The notes under the pieces: model-generated
Database searches by the model: none
Seen by the model: the letters and a program-made list of their open reading frames with translations, nothing else
What the model was told of the DNA's origin: nothing
NCBI RefSeq assembly: GCF_000238275.3
Contig: NZ_AHCF03000003.1
Span: forward strand, 1,488,001-1,552,000
Direction: 5' to 3'
Length of the DNA: 64,000 bases
Source of the DNA: Pseudoalteromonas undina
GTDB lineage: Bacteria > Pseudomonadota > Gammaproteobacteria > Enterobacterales > Alteromonadaceae
Part shown: one piece after another, positions 15,656-25,544 of the stretch
Numbering within the stretch: the first letter of the stretch is position 1
Layout of the letters: every line of letters begins with the position of its first letter
Position numbers and translations under genes: made by a program

Positions 15656-17516
15656 GATCAGCCTTATTTGTTAAAACGGCACTACTGAGTGCATCAAGGG
15701 TCAGCGTAAAGGTTGTACTTTGTTTCTCATCGCTCACCAAAATACCGTTATGCGACTCTAGTAGGTCGTATAGCGTTGAGTTTGGTTTGAGCATAGTTGC
15801 TTGATTCGGCGTGAGCGTAATAGTGACTGTTTGCGCTTGCTGGCTAAAGTTGCTCAGCACCCACAATGATTGCTGCCCTAGGGTGCGTACAAAACCCACC
15901 ACTCTATCACTGCCTGTTACCATCAAGGGTGCCATATCACCGGCAACAACAGCAGGTAAGCCATTAAGTTCCATAATTGCGATATAGTATTGACGTAACT
16001 GTGCTTGCTCAGGAGTTAAATTTGCGCCATCAAACTTGCCATTATTCATCCACGCTTGGTGCGCTGGTACGCCAATGTAATCAAAAATACTAGTGCGTGT
16101 AGGCGAACCAAAGCCTGCGTTTTCAGATCCATCTTCACCTACGTCTTGACCAAAATAAAGCAAGGTTGGCGAACGACTAATTAAGTTAGAAACCACCATA
16201 GCCGGTTTACCCCATGCAGCGTTGCCAGCAAAGTCAGGACTTGCGATACGTTGTTCGTCATGGTTTTCTAAAAAGTGCAGCATGTGCTGCTCAATGTCTG
16301 CCACTTCTGCTTGTGCTTTAAATAGAGTGTTAGCGGGTTGCTTACCTTGCATAATCCCTTTTAGGGTGTCGTAAAAACCGACTTTGTCATACAAGTAGTC
16401 CATTTTACCTTGGTGAATATAGGTGCGGTACATCAACGGGTTATATACTTCGGCGAGTAGAAACGCATCAGGTTTATGTGTTTTTATTGATGAATTTAAA
16501 AAGCTCCAAAACTCAACAGGTACCATTTCAGCCATATCATAGCGAAAGCCATCAACCCCTTTATCTAACCAATAAAGGGCAATATTTCTAAATTTATACC
16601 AACTATTTGGCAGTTCTTTATCTTGCCAAAATTCATAATGTGCACGGTAATCTTGGTTTTCAAGCGATTTAGGTAAAGTTGGAAAGTCTAGGCTGCCATC
16701 GGGTTTAACACCGTAGTTAACTTTTACCGTTTCGTACCAGTCGTTTATATCAGGCTTTGGAGCACGTGCACCATTGCCAGTCCATTTTGCTGGGATTTCA
16801 CTAAATTGACCATCGGCTAAAGGGTGTTTGTTGCCACCTAATACTTGGTAGCTGTCGCTTGTTGGTACTTTAAATGATTCACCCGGTACATAGTAAAAAT
16901 TATTATTTTTAGCATACGCCTTGCTAGTATCATCGTCCTCACCAAAGTCTTTCACGCCGTTAGGCTTTGCGATTGAGTGATAATCTCGAGCCACATGATT
17001 AGGAACAATATCAATAATTACTTTCATATCATGATCATGAGTACGCTCAATTAGCGCGCTGAACTCTTCGAGTCTATTAGTAACATTAATTGCCAAATCA
17101 GGGTTTACATCGTAATAATCTTTTATTGCGTAAGGCGAACCTGCACGCCCTTTTACCACATCAGGATCGTCTTGTTTTATACCGTACTCAGTGTAATCAC
17201 CCACCAAGGCATGATGCAAAACGCCGGTGTACCACACATGCGTGGTACCTAGCTCTTTAATGCCTTTTAATGCCTCGTCGTTAAAATCAGCAAACTTACC
17301 AACTCCATTTTGCTCTTTGGTTCCCCATGGCACATTAGCGGTTTGGGTGTTACCAAATAAACGAGTAAATACTTGATATACCACTGGCTTAACTGGGTCT
17401 GTTTGCTTAACTAACAAATCTGTTTTTATCTCTTTGTCATCACTGCAACCGTGCACCAGCAATGCGCTGCATATAAGCAACGGCGTGTAAAATCTTTTTT
17501 TCATTGTGTGTGTCAT
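15645..17516 (-). CDS. GH13 alpha-amylase lipoprotein
   Basis: 623 residues. The signal peptide ends in VHGC (Cys at about 24), giving a lipoprotein. Catalytic regions: DIVPNH (about 168), GFRYDMAEM with the nucleophile (about 320), LLAEVYN (about 353) and FLENHDEQR (about 417). The long, calcium-binding-type domain B (about 175-300) fits alpha-amylase more than glucosidase. A start four codons downstream (ATG at 17504) is equally possible. A TGCATACGTATTCA operator lies 61 bp upstream, so this gene probably heads its own transcript into the MFS and GH15 genes. Confidence 0.88.
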   Translation of the reverse strand: MTHTMKKRFYTPLLICSALLVHGCSDDKEIKTDLLVKQTDPVKPVVYQVFTRLFGNTQTANVPWGTKEQNGVGKFADFNDEALKGIKELGTTHVWYTGVLHHALVGDYTEYGIKQDDPDVVKGRAGSPYAIKDYYDVNPDLAINVTNRLEEFSALIERTHDHDMKVIIDIVPNHVARDYHSIAKPNGVKDFGEDDDTSKAYAKNNNFYYVPGESFKVPTSDSYQVLGGNKHPLADGQFSEIPAKWTGNGARAPKPDINDWYETVKVNYGVKPDGSLDFPTLPKSLENQDYRAHYEFWQDKELPNSWYKFRNIALYWLDKGVDGFRYDMAEMVPVEFWSFLNSSIKTHKPDAFLLAEVYNPLMYRTYIHQGKMDYLYDKVGFYDTLKGIMQGKQPANTLFKAQAEVADIEQHMLHFLENHDEQRIASPDFAGNAAWGKPAMVVSNLISRSPTLLYFGQDVGEDGSENAGFGSPTRTSIFDYIGVPAHQAWMNNGKFDGANLTPEQAQLRQYYIAIMELNGLPAVVAGDMAPLMVTGSDRVVGFVRTLGQQSLWVLSNFSQQAQTVTITLTPNQATMLKPNSTLYDLLESHNGILVSDEKQSTTFTLTLDALSSAVLTNKADHEL

Positions 17517-17576
17517 TTTTATTTCAGTGTTGTTATAGGTTTATACTAAAGCTAAGTAAGGCTTGGTTACAGTTGC

Positions 17577-17590
17577 TGCATACGTATTCA
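17577..17590. promoter_or_regulatory. putative LacI-family operator upstream of the alpha-amylase
   Basis: TGCATACGTATTCA, one base from the perfect palindrome at 22586-22599 and identical to the copy before the TonB receptor. It lies 61 bp upstream of the amylase gene, between it and the halogenase gene. The central ACGT dyad is typical of LacI-family operators. Confidence 0.65.
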
Positions 17591-17642
17591 CAGCCATATT
17601 CAGTGACAATTAACCCGCAACCAAAGCACCACGTCACGCCAC

Positions 17643-19148
17643 TTAGTTTGTTTTTAACTTAGCTAAAAACTCTTTATGAGTAGGTAGTTTATCTACCGTT
17701 GAATTTATTAGGGTTTTTAACGTTATGAATAAATCCGTTAGTTGTTCACTGCTTAATGAGTCAACAATACTGTTATAGTCATTTGGTATTAGGCCTTGAC
17801 CTATAAACACTTGCTGCCAAGCTACTTCTGCAAATAACTCGTCGTTTTCGCGCACGACTTTGCCCGTTTGTTTAAATAAATCCATTTTATGCGCTAACGA
17901 TTGAGGAATTTCCATTTGCTTACATTGACGCCAAAATGGGGTGTCTTCTCGCTCAGTTAATTTATAGTGCAAAATAATGAAGTCACGAATATGCTCGATT
18001 TCACTGATGCTTTGCTTATTAAATTCAGTTACTAACGCATCACTAACCCCATTATGAGGAAACAACTTAATTAAACGTGTGACCGCACTTTGTATTAAGT
18101 GAATACTAGTAGACTCTAAGGGCTCTAAAAATCCACTAGAGAGCCCTACTGCGACTACATTTTTATGCCACTGCTTTAAACGACGACCTGTTTTAAATTT
18201 AATTAAACGCGGGCTTGTTGTTGGCTCACCCGGTAAGTTATTTAATAAAAGCGCGGTTGCCGACTCATCCGATAAATAACGGCTGCAATACACTAAGCCA
18301 TTACCTGTTCGATTTTGTAGCGGAATTTGCCACTGCCAACCTGCGTTATGTGCTATTGATCGCGTATAGGGCTTTAATTCGTTACTGCCTGTTGATTGCA
18401 CTGCAACAGCACTATCGCAAGGTAAATAATGTGACCAATCAACAAACCCCGCATTAAGAGTTTGCTCAATTAAAAGTGCGCGCTGGCCAGTACAATCTAT
18501 AAATAAATCGCCTTGGATTTGGCTATTATCGTCAAGTGTTAAGTTGGTGATATTACCTGTGTCTGGGCATTGCTCAACACGTTCTATTTTTGCATCAATG
18601 TGTTTAACGCCGCGTGATAATGCAAGATTTTTTAAATATTCAGCATACAAAGTGGCGTCAAAGTGAAACGCATAACTAAGCCCTGGTAATTGAGTATTAG
18701 GAATAGTATTTAGTAGCGTAAATTTGTGCTGTTTAGCGACTTGATAGTTAAGAGAAAAATCCCATAAAGAGTCCTCGCTGCCATTAATGTGCCCTTTTAC
18801 CCAAAAATTATAAAAGTCACAAAAGGGAAAATCTTTACCAAACGAGCCAAATGCATGCATGTAGCTATGCCCTGGTGTTTTCCAATTTTCGAACTCTATA
18901 CCCAGTTTGATAGACGCATTAGTAGCATTTATAAAATCTTGCTCATTAATACCGAGCGCATTATTAAGCCCAATAATAGGAGGAATAGTGGCCTCTCCCA
19001 CACCTATAGTGCCAATGCTACTTGATTCAATAAGGGTAATATTAATTACTTTACCTAACACTTTATTAAGTAGTGCTGCGGTTATCCAACCAGCTGTTCC
19101 ACCGCCTGCAATGACGACATGTTTTATTGGCTTCATATTATTGCTCAC
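17643..19148 (-). CDS. flavin-dependent tryptophan-halogenase-family protein
   Basis: 501 residues. FAD-binding GGGTAG (15-20) after a hydrophobic strand, VGEATIPP (50-57), the catalytic lysine position NASIKLGIEF (K81, matching K79 of PrnA), the halogenase motif W-x-W-x-I-P as GWQWQIPL (about 272), and LEPLESTSIHL near 345. All key halogenase residues are present. It lies directly after the TonB receptor and inside a carbohydrate locus, as many halogenase-like genes do in this order. No NRPS, PKS or other natural-product genes are near. Its real substrate is unknown and may not be free tryptophan. It is preceded by a terminator that closes the receptor gene. Confidence 0.85.
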   Translation of the reverse strand: MSNNMKPIKHVVIAGGGTAGWITAALLNKVLGKVINITLIESSSIGTIGVGEATIPPIIGLNNALGINEQDFINATNASIKLGIEFENWKTPGHSYMHAFGSFGKDFPFCDFYNFWVKGHINGSEDSLWDFSLNYQVAKQHKFTLLNTIPNTQLPGLSYAFHFDATLYAEYLKNLALSRGVKHIDAKIERVEQCPDTGNITNLTLDDNSQIQGDLFIDCTGQRALLIEQTLNAGFVDWSHYLPCDSAVAVQSTGSNELKPYTRSIAHNAGWQWQIPLQNRTGNGLVYCSRYLSDESATALLLNNLPGEPTTSPRLIKFKTGRRLKQWHKNVVAVGLSSGFLEPLESTSIHLIQSAVTRLIKLFPHNGVSDALVTEFNKQSISEIEHIRDFIILHYKLTEREDTPFWRQCKQMEIPQSLAHKMDLFKQTGKVVRENDELFAEVAWQQVFIGQGLIPNDYNSIVDSLSSEQLTDLFITLKTLINSTVDKLPTHKEFLAKLKTN

Positions 19149-19206
19149 TTTTTTAAATCAGATTTAAAAAGTTTGATAAAACTTAGGTAAAGTAGCTATA
19201 AAAAAA

Positions 19207-19230
19207 CCCTTGTAAAACTAATTACAAGGG
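19207..19230 (-). terminator. terminator after the TonB receptor gene
   Basis: The arms CCCTTGTAA and TTACAAGGG are followed on the - strand by a run of T's. It lies between the receptor stop and the halogenase start, so the halogenase is expressed by read-through or from its own promoter. Confidence 0.75.
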
Positions 19231-19253
19231 CTAATAACTTAACTAAATTTCAG

Positions 19254-22046
19254 TTAAAGCTTGTAGCTAAATCCAAGAATAAAGTTACGCCCATAATCTT
19301 GGTAATCACGCACTTGTAAAGCATTATCACCACTTAGTGTTGTAAATGGTTCTTCAGTGATATTTTGTACTTGGAATGTCACATTTAAGCCATCTAAGCT
19401 CTCAACACCTGCTTCGCCAAAATCGTAACCAACTTGTACGTCCCAAATTGTTTCACCTAAGATATTCACTTGCTGAGTTTCATAACCTGCGTTGTAAATA
19501 TCACCTTTAAAGTCGCTACGTTTACGCATACTAGTACGTGCTTGGAAGCCATAGTTTTCATAATAAAAAGTTAAGCTTTCAATTTTATCCGACAAACCAG
19601 GTAATTCGTATTCATTACCGTTTTGATCTTCAATATCTTGTTCAATTCCTGTATGGCTGGCAATTAAACCAAAACCTTCTAATGAATCACTAAAAATATT
19701 AAACGGTAGAGCAAGAGACAATTCATAGCCCCAAAGATCTCCACCACCGCCATTCACTTTACCTGATCCAGTACCGGTACTATTCTCTGGTATCTCACCC
19801 GTTGAAGGGTTAGCAACTCCTGACATATCAACTTCGTATACACCATCAAATATCCATTGGCTTAAGTCTTTATAAAATACAGCCGCTGAGAAGTATCCTT
19901 CTGCACTAAAGTAGTTTTCATAAGTAAAATCAAAACCCGTTGCTTCTTTTGGTTCAAGTGTAGGATTACCACCAGATACTGACCAATAGTTGCCATTCTC
20001 ATCAGGACGCTCAGAATTGTAGCTCGCATTAACAGAAGCATTCATTTCATCTAGGCGGGCTCGTGAGATAGTTTTAGCGGCACCAAAACGCACAGTTTGA
20101 TTTTCATCTAGCGCTAAAGATAAATTAAGACTAGGTAAAACATGACTATAATCGTGTGACACATTGTTAGGAACGGCTTCAACTAGACCAGTCACGTCAT
20201 TCGGCACAGCCGCAAAACCTTGCGAAGATTGCTCAGTTCTAACATAGCGAACACCAAAGTTACCTGTTAATGGTAGTTCACCTACTTCAGCATTAATATC
20301 AGCTTGAACAAAAAACGCCGTAACTTTTTCTTGAACTGTGTACGACTGCGTAGTGTGTTTTATATCCGTTAAACTTTCTTGAATTGAGTCATAATATCCA
20401 TCGTCAACTAGTGCACGGGTATCATAGGCAATCATATCCCCCATACCGATAAAGCCTAAGCTAGCTGTTCCGAGGCGATATTGCTCTGGAACGACAAGCG
20501 TACCAGGATTATCTAATGAGAAATCGCTTAATGTTAAGTAATACCCTTCAGACTTTTTACTCTTCTCACGGTCGCGATATGACATACCAAAACTTACTTT
20601 GCTTAAGTAATCGTTTTCTAATAGCTTGCTTGCTGCTAGTTTTAAAGTATGTAGTTCATCATTAACTTCAGGTGCATTAATAAAGCCATCTTGTGCTGTG
20701 TTTTGATAAGCCGTATCATTTAAGCCGTACTTATTATTTAGCGCTGAGCTGGTTCCCCATGACAAAGGACCACCTAACTGAATTAAAGCATAATCACTAT
20801 AATCTAACTCGTGGCTAAATTTGGCGCCGGTATTGCCGCCATCAAGTGAGTAACCAATGTTGTCAGCAATACCGTTTGCATCGCCACGGCCTGTGCCAGA
20901 ATAACTTTGTAAGCTCCAGTCCTTACGCTCAACTTCAGATAAGCTCGCATCAAACTCTACCGACCATGAATCGTCAATGTCATATTTAGTATTAAATCCA
21001 AATTGCGTTAATTCAGCATCACGTTCTTCAACATCATTGCGAACTACAACGCGTTGACCTTGCGTTGTTGCACTGGTGATAAAGCCAGACTGTTCATCTA
21101 CAGTAACACTATTTGGGTCGATGCTACCTTGACCCCAGGCGAAAGGTACTTCAATACCACGTAAGATTTTTTCATCGTTAAAATCTACATATAACGCATC
21201 AAACGTCATGTTTAGACGATCATTTGGTGCTGCTTCCACTACTAGCATCGCTGAATCACGTTCAAGTGTTGATGAACGTACGAATGGTTTGGCGCCGCCT
21301 AAGATTGAATAATTCTGTCCTTCAACGTCGAATTCAGGGTATCCCCAAGAATTCCAGCGTTTTTCTTGGTTTGGTGAGCTCATTGTGTTGTAAGCAAATG
21401 CAACACCTATAGTGTCATCTGCAAACTGGTCTATGTATGAAACTGTGCCACGAAAGCCTTTATCATCACCATCAGGATTTAGCTTATCAAAACCTGACTG
21501 CTCTAACTGACCATTAAACATGATCACGCGCTCGCCTTTACTTAAAGGCTTTACCGTTTGCATGTCGATTACACCGGCAATACCTTCAGCTTCAATACTG
21601 GCACTTGGTGTTTTATAAACGGTTACGCCGCTCATTATTTCTGATGGGTAAAGGTCAAACTCAACACCACGGTTGTCACCAATAGAGACTTGCTCACGAC
21701 CATTAAAAGTTGTTGCACTTTCGTTTTCGCTAAAACCACGAACACTTACACGACTAGCACGGCCATCAAGACGTTGCGCTGTTAAACCTGGTAAACGTGC
21801 GATTGACTCTGCAATAGATGTATCTGGAAGTTTACCAATGTCTTCAGCAGAAATTGACTCAACCACCTGTGTTGAAAAACGCTTAGTATTTATTGATTCA
21901 ACAACACTACCGCGAAAACCTTTCACTTCGATGATTTCTACATCATCATTTTTTATTGTTTCTTCTTGTGCCGCAGTGGTGGCAAAGCTTGATAATCCGG
22001 CAGCAGTTAATGCTAGCGTTAGTATACTTGGTTTGAACATAGCCAT
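19254..22046 (-). CDS. TonB-dependent outer-membrane receptor (alpha-glucan/maltodextrin)
   Basis: 930 residues. Signal peptide (1-26, TTAAQ region). TonB-box-like segment EIIEVKG (about 38), plug domain with ISAEDIGKLPDTSIAESIAR and VSVRGFSENESATTFNGRE, then a long beta-barrel ending in NFILGFSYKL with the terminal aromatic pattern. The plug style (KLPDxxxAExLxRLPG) is that of the sugar-uptake receptors of Alteromonadales/Xanthomonas/Caulobacter. The locus gives the substrate: alpha-1,4-glucans or maltodextrins (inference). A LacI-type operator lies about 125 bp upstream and a terminator follows. Confidence 0.9.
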   Translation of the reverse strand: MAMFKPSILTLALTAAGLSSFATTAAQEETIKNDDVEIIEVKGFRGSVVESINTKRFSTQVVESISAEDIGKLPDTSIAESIARLPGLTAQRLDGRASRVSVRGFSENESATTFNGREQVSIGDNRGVEFDLYPSEIMSGVTVYKTPSASIEAEGIAGVIDMQTVKPLSKGERVIMFNGQLEQSGFDKLNPDGDDKGFRGTVSYIDQFADDTIGVAFAYNTMSSPNQEKRWNSWGYPEFDVEGQNYSILGGAKPFVRSSTLERDSAMLVVEAAPNDRLNMTFDALYVDFNDEKILRGIEVPFAWGQGSIDPNSVTVDEQSGFITSATTQGQRVVVRNDVEERDAELTQFGFNTKYDIDDSWSVEFDASLSEVERKDWSLQSYSGTGRGDANGIADNIGYSLDGGNTGAKFSHELDYSDYALIQLGGPLSWGTSSALNNKYGLNDTAYQNTAQDGFINAPEVNDELHTLKLAASKLLENDYLSKVSFGMSYRDREKSKKSEGYYLTLSDFSLDNPGTLVVPEQYRLGTASLGFIGMGDMIAYDTRALVDDGYYDSIQESLTDIKHTTQSYTVQEKVTAFFVQADINAEVGELPLTGNFGVRYVRTEQSSQGFAAVPNDVTGLVEAVPNNVSHDYSHVLPSLNLSLALDENQTVRFGAAKTISRARLDEMNASVNASYNSERPDENGNYWSVSGGNPTLEPKEATGFDFTYENYFSAEGYFSAAVFYKDLSQWIFDGVYEVDMSGVANPSTGEIPENSTGTGSGKVNGGGGDLWGYELSLALPFNIFSDSLEGFGLIASHTGIEQDIEDQNGNEYELPGLSDKIESLTFYYENYGFQARTSMRKRSDFKGDIYNAGYETQQVNILGETIWDVQVGYDFGEAGVESLDGLNVTFQVQNITEEPFTTLSGDNALQVRDYQDYGRNFILGFSYKL

Positions 22047-22168
22047 AATGTTTTCCCGTTACCCATAATGTGATACCCGCTTACTTGCTTAAGTGATAGT
22101 TAAACATGCGAGCTTATTTTGTTGTCGGAATGAATATTAACGCTCGTATTATTTTATTAACAACTTAT

Positions 22169-22182
22169 TGCATACGTATTCA
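22169..22182. promoter_or_regulatory. putative LacI-family operator upstream of the TonB receptor
   Basis: TGCATACGTATTCA, identical to the copy at 17577-17590. On the - strand it overlaps a TTGAAT that, with a 17-bp spacer, is followed by TTAATA, so bound repressor would cover a candidate receptor promoter. Confidence 0.65.
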
Positions 22183-22585
22183 AAATAGCACCGCACGCAC
22201 AAATTTAACATTAAATTTACAAGCCAACATGTAACCAACTGTTTTAAAATAGGTTATTTTGGTGCAAGAGTATTTTATGAGTTAAGTGATAACCACTATT
22301 TATTTTTTTATGAAATAAACCTTTCATAAAACGCTGATAGAGAGAAGCAAGAAAATTTTCTTTTTTAATTAATTACTAAACACACAATCTACACAAATTA
22401 AATTGGTAAGACCAATAACTAAAAACACCAATTCAGTGCAGACCTTTGTTTTTGTGCACCTAAACAGCGCAAACAATAAATTAACAACTCCATATTAGAA
22501 TTGGTAAAATATAATAAGAATAATCCACGACTCAAATCGATTGCCTGAACGATTATTTCATCCAGTTTTAATACCTTAAAATCGG

Positions 22586-22599
22586 TGCATACGTATGCA
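22586..22599. promoter_or_regulatory. putative LacI-family operator upstream of the GH13 glucosidase
   Basis: TGCATACGTATGCA, a perfect 14-bp palindrome, 106 bp before the proposed start of the cytoplasmic glucosidase. It is the best match of the three sites and defines the consensus for a small regulon. Confidence 0.7.
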
Positions 22600-22705
22600 G
22601 GATTTTTACAGTATGACAGGCTTCAAGTATGCTTTTTCAAATAAACGGGGATTATTACCTCTAAAAAAAGAACAACACAAAGACAGTGTGAAAACGGAGA
22701 AAAGC

Positions 22706-24346
22706 ATGGCCCAAAAGCAATGGTATAAAGGTGCGGTTATTTATCAGGTTTATCCGCGTAGCTTTCAAGATAGCAACAACGATGGCATTGGTGATTTAAA
22801 AGGGATAATAAATCGTATTGATTACATTAAAAGCTTAGGGGTGGATGCTATTTGGATCTCACCTTTCTTTAAATCGCCGATGAAAGATTTTGGTTATGAT
22901 ATTAGCGACTATCGTGATATTGACCCGCTTTTTGGTAATTTAGCAGATTTTGATGAGTTAATTGCGCAAGCGCATCAACGCGATATTAAAATTATTATTG
23001 ACCAAGTGCTTAGCCATACCTCAGACCAACATCAATGGTTTATTGATAGTCGTGAAGACTTAACCAACGATAAAGCTGATTGGTATGTATGGGCCGATGC
23101 TAAAGAAGACGGCACAGCACCTAATAATTGGTTGTCTATTTTTGGTGGCGGTGCATGGCAATGGGAGCCGCGTCGTGGACAATACTACTTGCATAACTTT
23201 TTTACTGAACAGCCTGATCTTAACTTTCATAACCCCGATGTTCGCCAAGCCGTACTAGATAATGTTGAATTTTGGCTTAAAAAAGGCGTGGATGGCTTTA
23301 GGTTAGACGCAATTAACTTTTGTTACCATGACGCTTTGCTTCGTGATAACCCAGCTAAACCAAAAGAAAAACGTCAAGGCCGTGGCTTTAGCGAAGATAA
23401 CCCGTATGCATTTCAGTATCATTACTACAATAACACCCAACCTGAAAACATAGAGTTTATGCGTGATATTCGTACTTTACTCAACAAGTACCCAGGTACC
23501 GTGTCATTGGGTGAAATTTCATCTGAAGATTCATTAGCCACAATGGCAGAATACACCCAAGGCGGCGATAAACTGCATATGGGTTATAGCTTTGAGCTGT
23601 TAACGGATGATTACTCGAGCGAGTATATAAGAAATACCGTTACTACACTTGAGGAACGCATGACTGAAGGCTGGCCTTGCTGGGCATTTAGCAACCATGA
23701 CGTAGAACGTGTTGCTAGCCGTTGGAGTGAAACGGGAGAGGTAAACCCAGCTCAATGTAAAATGTTGACCGCCCTACTCGCTTCGCTTCGTGGCAGCGTG
23801 TGTATGTATCAAGGTGAAGAACTCGGACTCGGTGAAGCCAGTGTTGCTTTTGAAGATTTACAAGACCCATACGGTATAACTTTTTGGCCAAACTTTAAAG
23901 GTCGCGATGGATGTCGTACCCCAATGCCTTGGGAAAACCGTGATAACTCACAACCAAATGCACACAATGCAGGATTTAGCGAGGTAAAACCGTGGTTACC
24001 TGTTGATCAACAACACAAGCTCCAAGCAGTTGCTGAGCAAGAGAATGATGCAAACTCAATATTAAATGCGTACCGTGAGTTTATGGCCTGGCGTAAAAAC
24101 CAGCCAGTATTACTTGAAGGTGATATTGAGTTTATACAAACCGCCGAGCCAATTTTGGCTTTTTACCGCACGTTAAACGAAGAAAAGATGTTGTGTGTAT
24201 TCAATTTAAGCGGGGCAAAAGCAGAGCTTGCTATTGATATTGTTGTTGAAAAAGAGCATAGCGCGCTTTCTCATTACAACGCGCAGCTTAATAATAAAAC
24301 ACTGACCGTTGAGCCATTTGGTAGTTATTACGCCAACTGCAGTTAA
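22706..24346 (+). CDS. cytoplasmic GH13 alpha-glucosidase
   Basis: 546 residues from ATG 22706, which has GGAGA 5 bp upstream and begins MAQKQWYKGAVIYQVYPRSF as in the family. The open frame runs back to an ATG at 22595, but that start lies in the operator and has no ribosome-binding site. GH13 regions: DQVLSH (about 99), GFRLDAINF (nucleophile, about 198), LGEISSE (acid, about 268), NHDVERV (about 329). No signal peptide, so it is cytoplasmic. It resembles oligo-alpha-glucosidases that split maltose and short maltodextrins. It is divergent from the transport operon. Confidence 0.9.
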   Translation: MAQKQWYKGAVIYQVYPRSFQDSNNDGIGDLKGIINRIDYIKSLGVDAIWISPFFKSPMKDFGYDISDYRDIDPLFGNLADFDELIAQAHQRDIKIIIDQVLSHTSDQHQWFIDSREDLTNDKADWYVWADAKEDGTAPNNWLSIFGGGAWQWEPRRGQYYLHNFFTEQPDLNFHNPDVRQAVLDNVEFWLKKGVDGFRLDAINFCYHDALLRDNPAKPKEKRQGRGFSEDNPYAFQYHYYNNTQPENIEFMRDIRTLLNKYPGTVSLGEISSEDSLATMAEYTQGGDKLHMGYSFELLTDDYSSEYIRNTVTTLEERMTEGWPCWAFSNHDVERVASRWSETGEVNPAQCKMLTALLASLRGSVCMYQGEELGLGEASVAFEDLQDPYGITFWPNFKGRDGCRTPMPWENRDNSQPNAHNAGFSEVKPWLPVDQQHKLQAVAEQENDANSILNAYREFMAWRKNQPVLLEGDIEFIQTAEPILAFYRTLNEEKMLCVFNLSGAKAELAIDIVVEKEHSALSHYNAQLNNKTLTVEPFGSYYANCS

Positions 24347-24366
24347 TATTTAAAATTATTACAAAT

Positions 24367-24396
24367 AAAAAACCCGAGCATTGCTCGGGTTTTTTA
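24367..24396. terminator. bidirectional terminator
   Basis: AAAAACCCGAGCA and TGCTCGGGTTTTTT form a GC-rich hairpin with A and T runs, between the convergent glucosidase and UPF0114 genes. Confidence 0.88.
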
Positions 24397-24406
24397 TAAC
24401 AAATTT

Positions 24407-24961
24407 TTAGTGGTTAATTGTTTTACTATTTAAATAATCAGTAAAAGCAAATAGTACACCTGATACCACAAACGTAACGTGTATCAGTACTTTCCAGAGT
24501 AATTCATTATTAGAATGAGACGTGGAACTTATAAATACCTTAAGCAGCTCAACGGCTGAAATGGCCACTATTGCACTGATCAGCTTCATTTTTAAACCAG
24601 AAAACCCGACCTTACCCATCCATACAGGGCGGTCTTCATGATTTTCGATATTAAGCTTAGAGACAAAGTTTTCGTAACCGCTAAAAATAATAATCAATAG
24701 CAGACCTGCTAACAATGCAGTATCAACTAAAGTTAAAATACCAACCAACAGCTCTTGATTACTAGCAGTAAACGTCGCTATCCCCATCATATATAGTTGT
24801 TTAAAAAACTTTATAAGTAGTAAAATCACAGCAAATAATAAACCTACAAAAAATGGGGCGAGTAGCCAGCGTCCTTTAAATATCAACGACTCAAGACCGT
24901 GTTCAACTTTATGAACAGGGTGTATTTTTTTATTTGTATTATTTGTGTGTGGCTCTGACAT
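24407..24961 (-). CDS. UPF0114 (YqhA-like) membrane protein
   Basis: 184 residues with four membrane segments. The family pattern is clear: VEHGLESLIFKGRWLLAPFF, then VDTALLAGLLLIIIFSGYENF and an MKLISAIVAISAVELLKVF helix. UPF0114 proteins are inner-membrane proteins of unknown role. Length fits (about 165-185). It stands alone between two terminated units. Confidence 0.88.
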   Translation of the reverse strand: MSEPHTNNTNKKIHPVHKVEHGLESLIFKGRWLLAPFFVGLLFAVILLLIKFFKQLYMMGIATFTASNQELLVGILTLVDTALLAGLLLIIIFSGYENFVSKLNIENHEDRPVWMGKVGFSGLKMKLISAIVAISAVELLKVFISSTSHSNNELLWKVLIHVTFVVSGVLFAFTDYLNSKTINH

Positions 24962-25204
24962 AGGGGCACCTAAAAATTAAAACGCGACATTAGCTTAAAT
25001 TAAACGCTAACACAATCACTTCAGCCTAAAAGTAGGTACGCAATATGCTTATCCTGACGATAAAAATTTTTCGTTTTCCTTTGTGTGAATTGTGATTAAA
25101 AATCAGTTTACCAACAGAGATGTTCTGCCTTGGTTACACTTGTTTTATGTAGGCATTATTTGAATGCATAATTCGATTGTTACTCCATTTTTAGGAATAA
25201 AAAA

Positions 25205-25447
25205 ATGAATAAAGCATTACTCGCGTTAATCGTTGCACCGTTTTTCGCTTTATCAGCTGCAAATGCAGTTGCAAGCGATACTACAGACGCTTCAGCCGAA
25301 ACGATTCAAGAGTTCACAGAAATGTGTATTAGCTGGGCTAAAGAAGACGACGTAAGCGATGAAGCAATTTATAACTATGTTTTAAAGTGTGTGAATGATG
25401 AACTAACATCTGAAGGCTATAACAAAGTCACTGCTGTTAAGATTTAA
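25205..25447 (+). CDS. small exported protein with two cysteines, unknown
   Basis: 80 residues. Signal peptide MNKALLALIVAPFFALSAAN with cleavage near A-N-A/V-A-S. The mature part is short, acidic and helical with two cysteines (ICISW-type position near 41 and KCVND near 66), which may form one disulphide. An AGGA ribosome-binding site precedes the ATG, and a terminator follows. Probably periplasmic; no family is named. Confidence 0.75.
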   Translation: MNKALLALIVAPFFALSAANAVASDTTDASAETIQEFTEMCISWAKEDDVSDEAIYNYVLKCVNDELTSEGYNKVTAVKI

Positions 25448-25544
25448 TGAATAATTGAGCGGTTCAAACCTAAATTGGTTACATTTTAACTCTGTAAAAT
25501 AAAAAATCAGGTTAAAAATGCCATTGCGATAGGTTTGATAATGC

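Larger units (their letters stand above)
22047..22705. other. long divergent control region of the alpha-glucan locus
   Basis: About 660 bp between the receptor gene (-) and the functional start of the GH13 glucosidase (+). It contains two copies of the operator palindrome, one near each gene, and is otherwise AT-rich with no coding frame that can be supported. No regulator gene lies in it. Confidence 0.6.

Noticed and set aside
17643..19148. Halogenase as part of a natural-product cluster
   Set aside because: No NRPS, PKS, tailoring or export genes nearby; all neighbours are glycan-use genes.
22595..22705. Longer start (22595) of the GH13 glucosidase
   Set aside because: The ATG lies within the operator and has no ribosome-binding site, while ATG 22706 has GGAGA and matches the family start.
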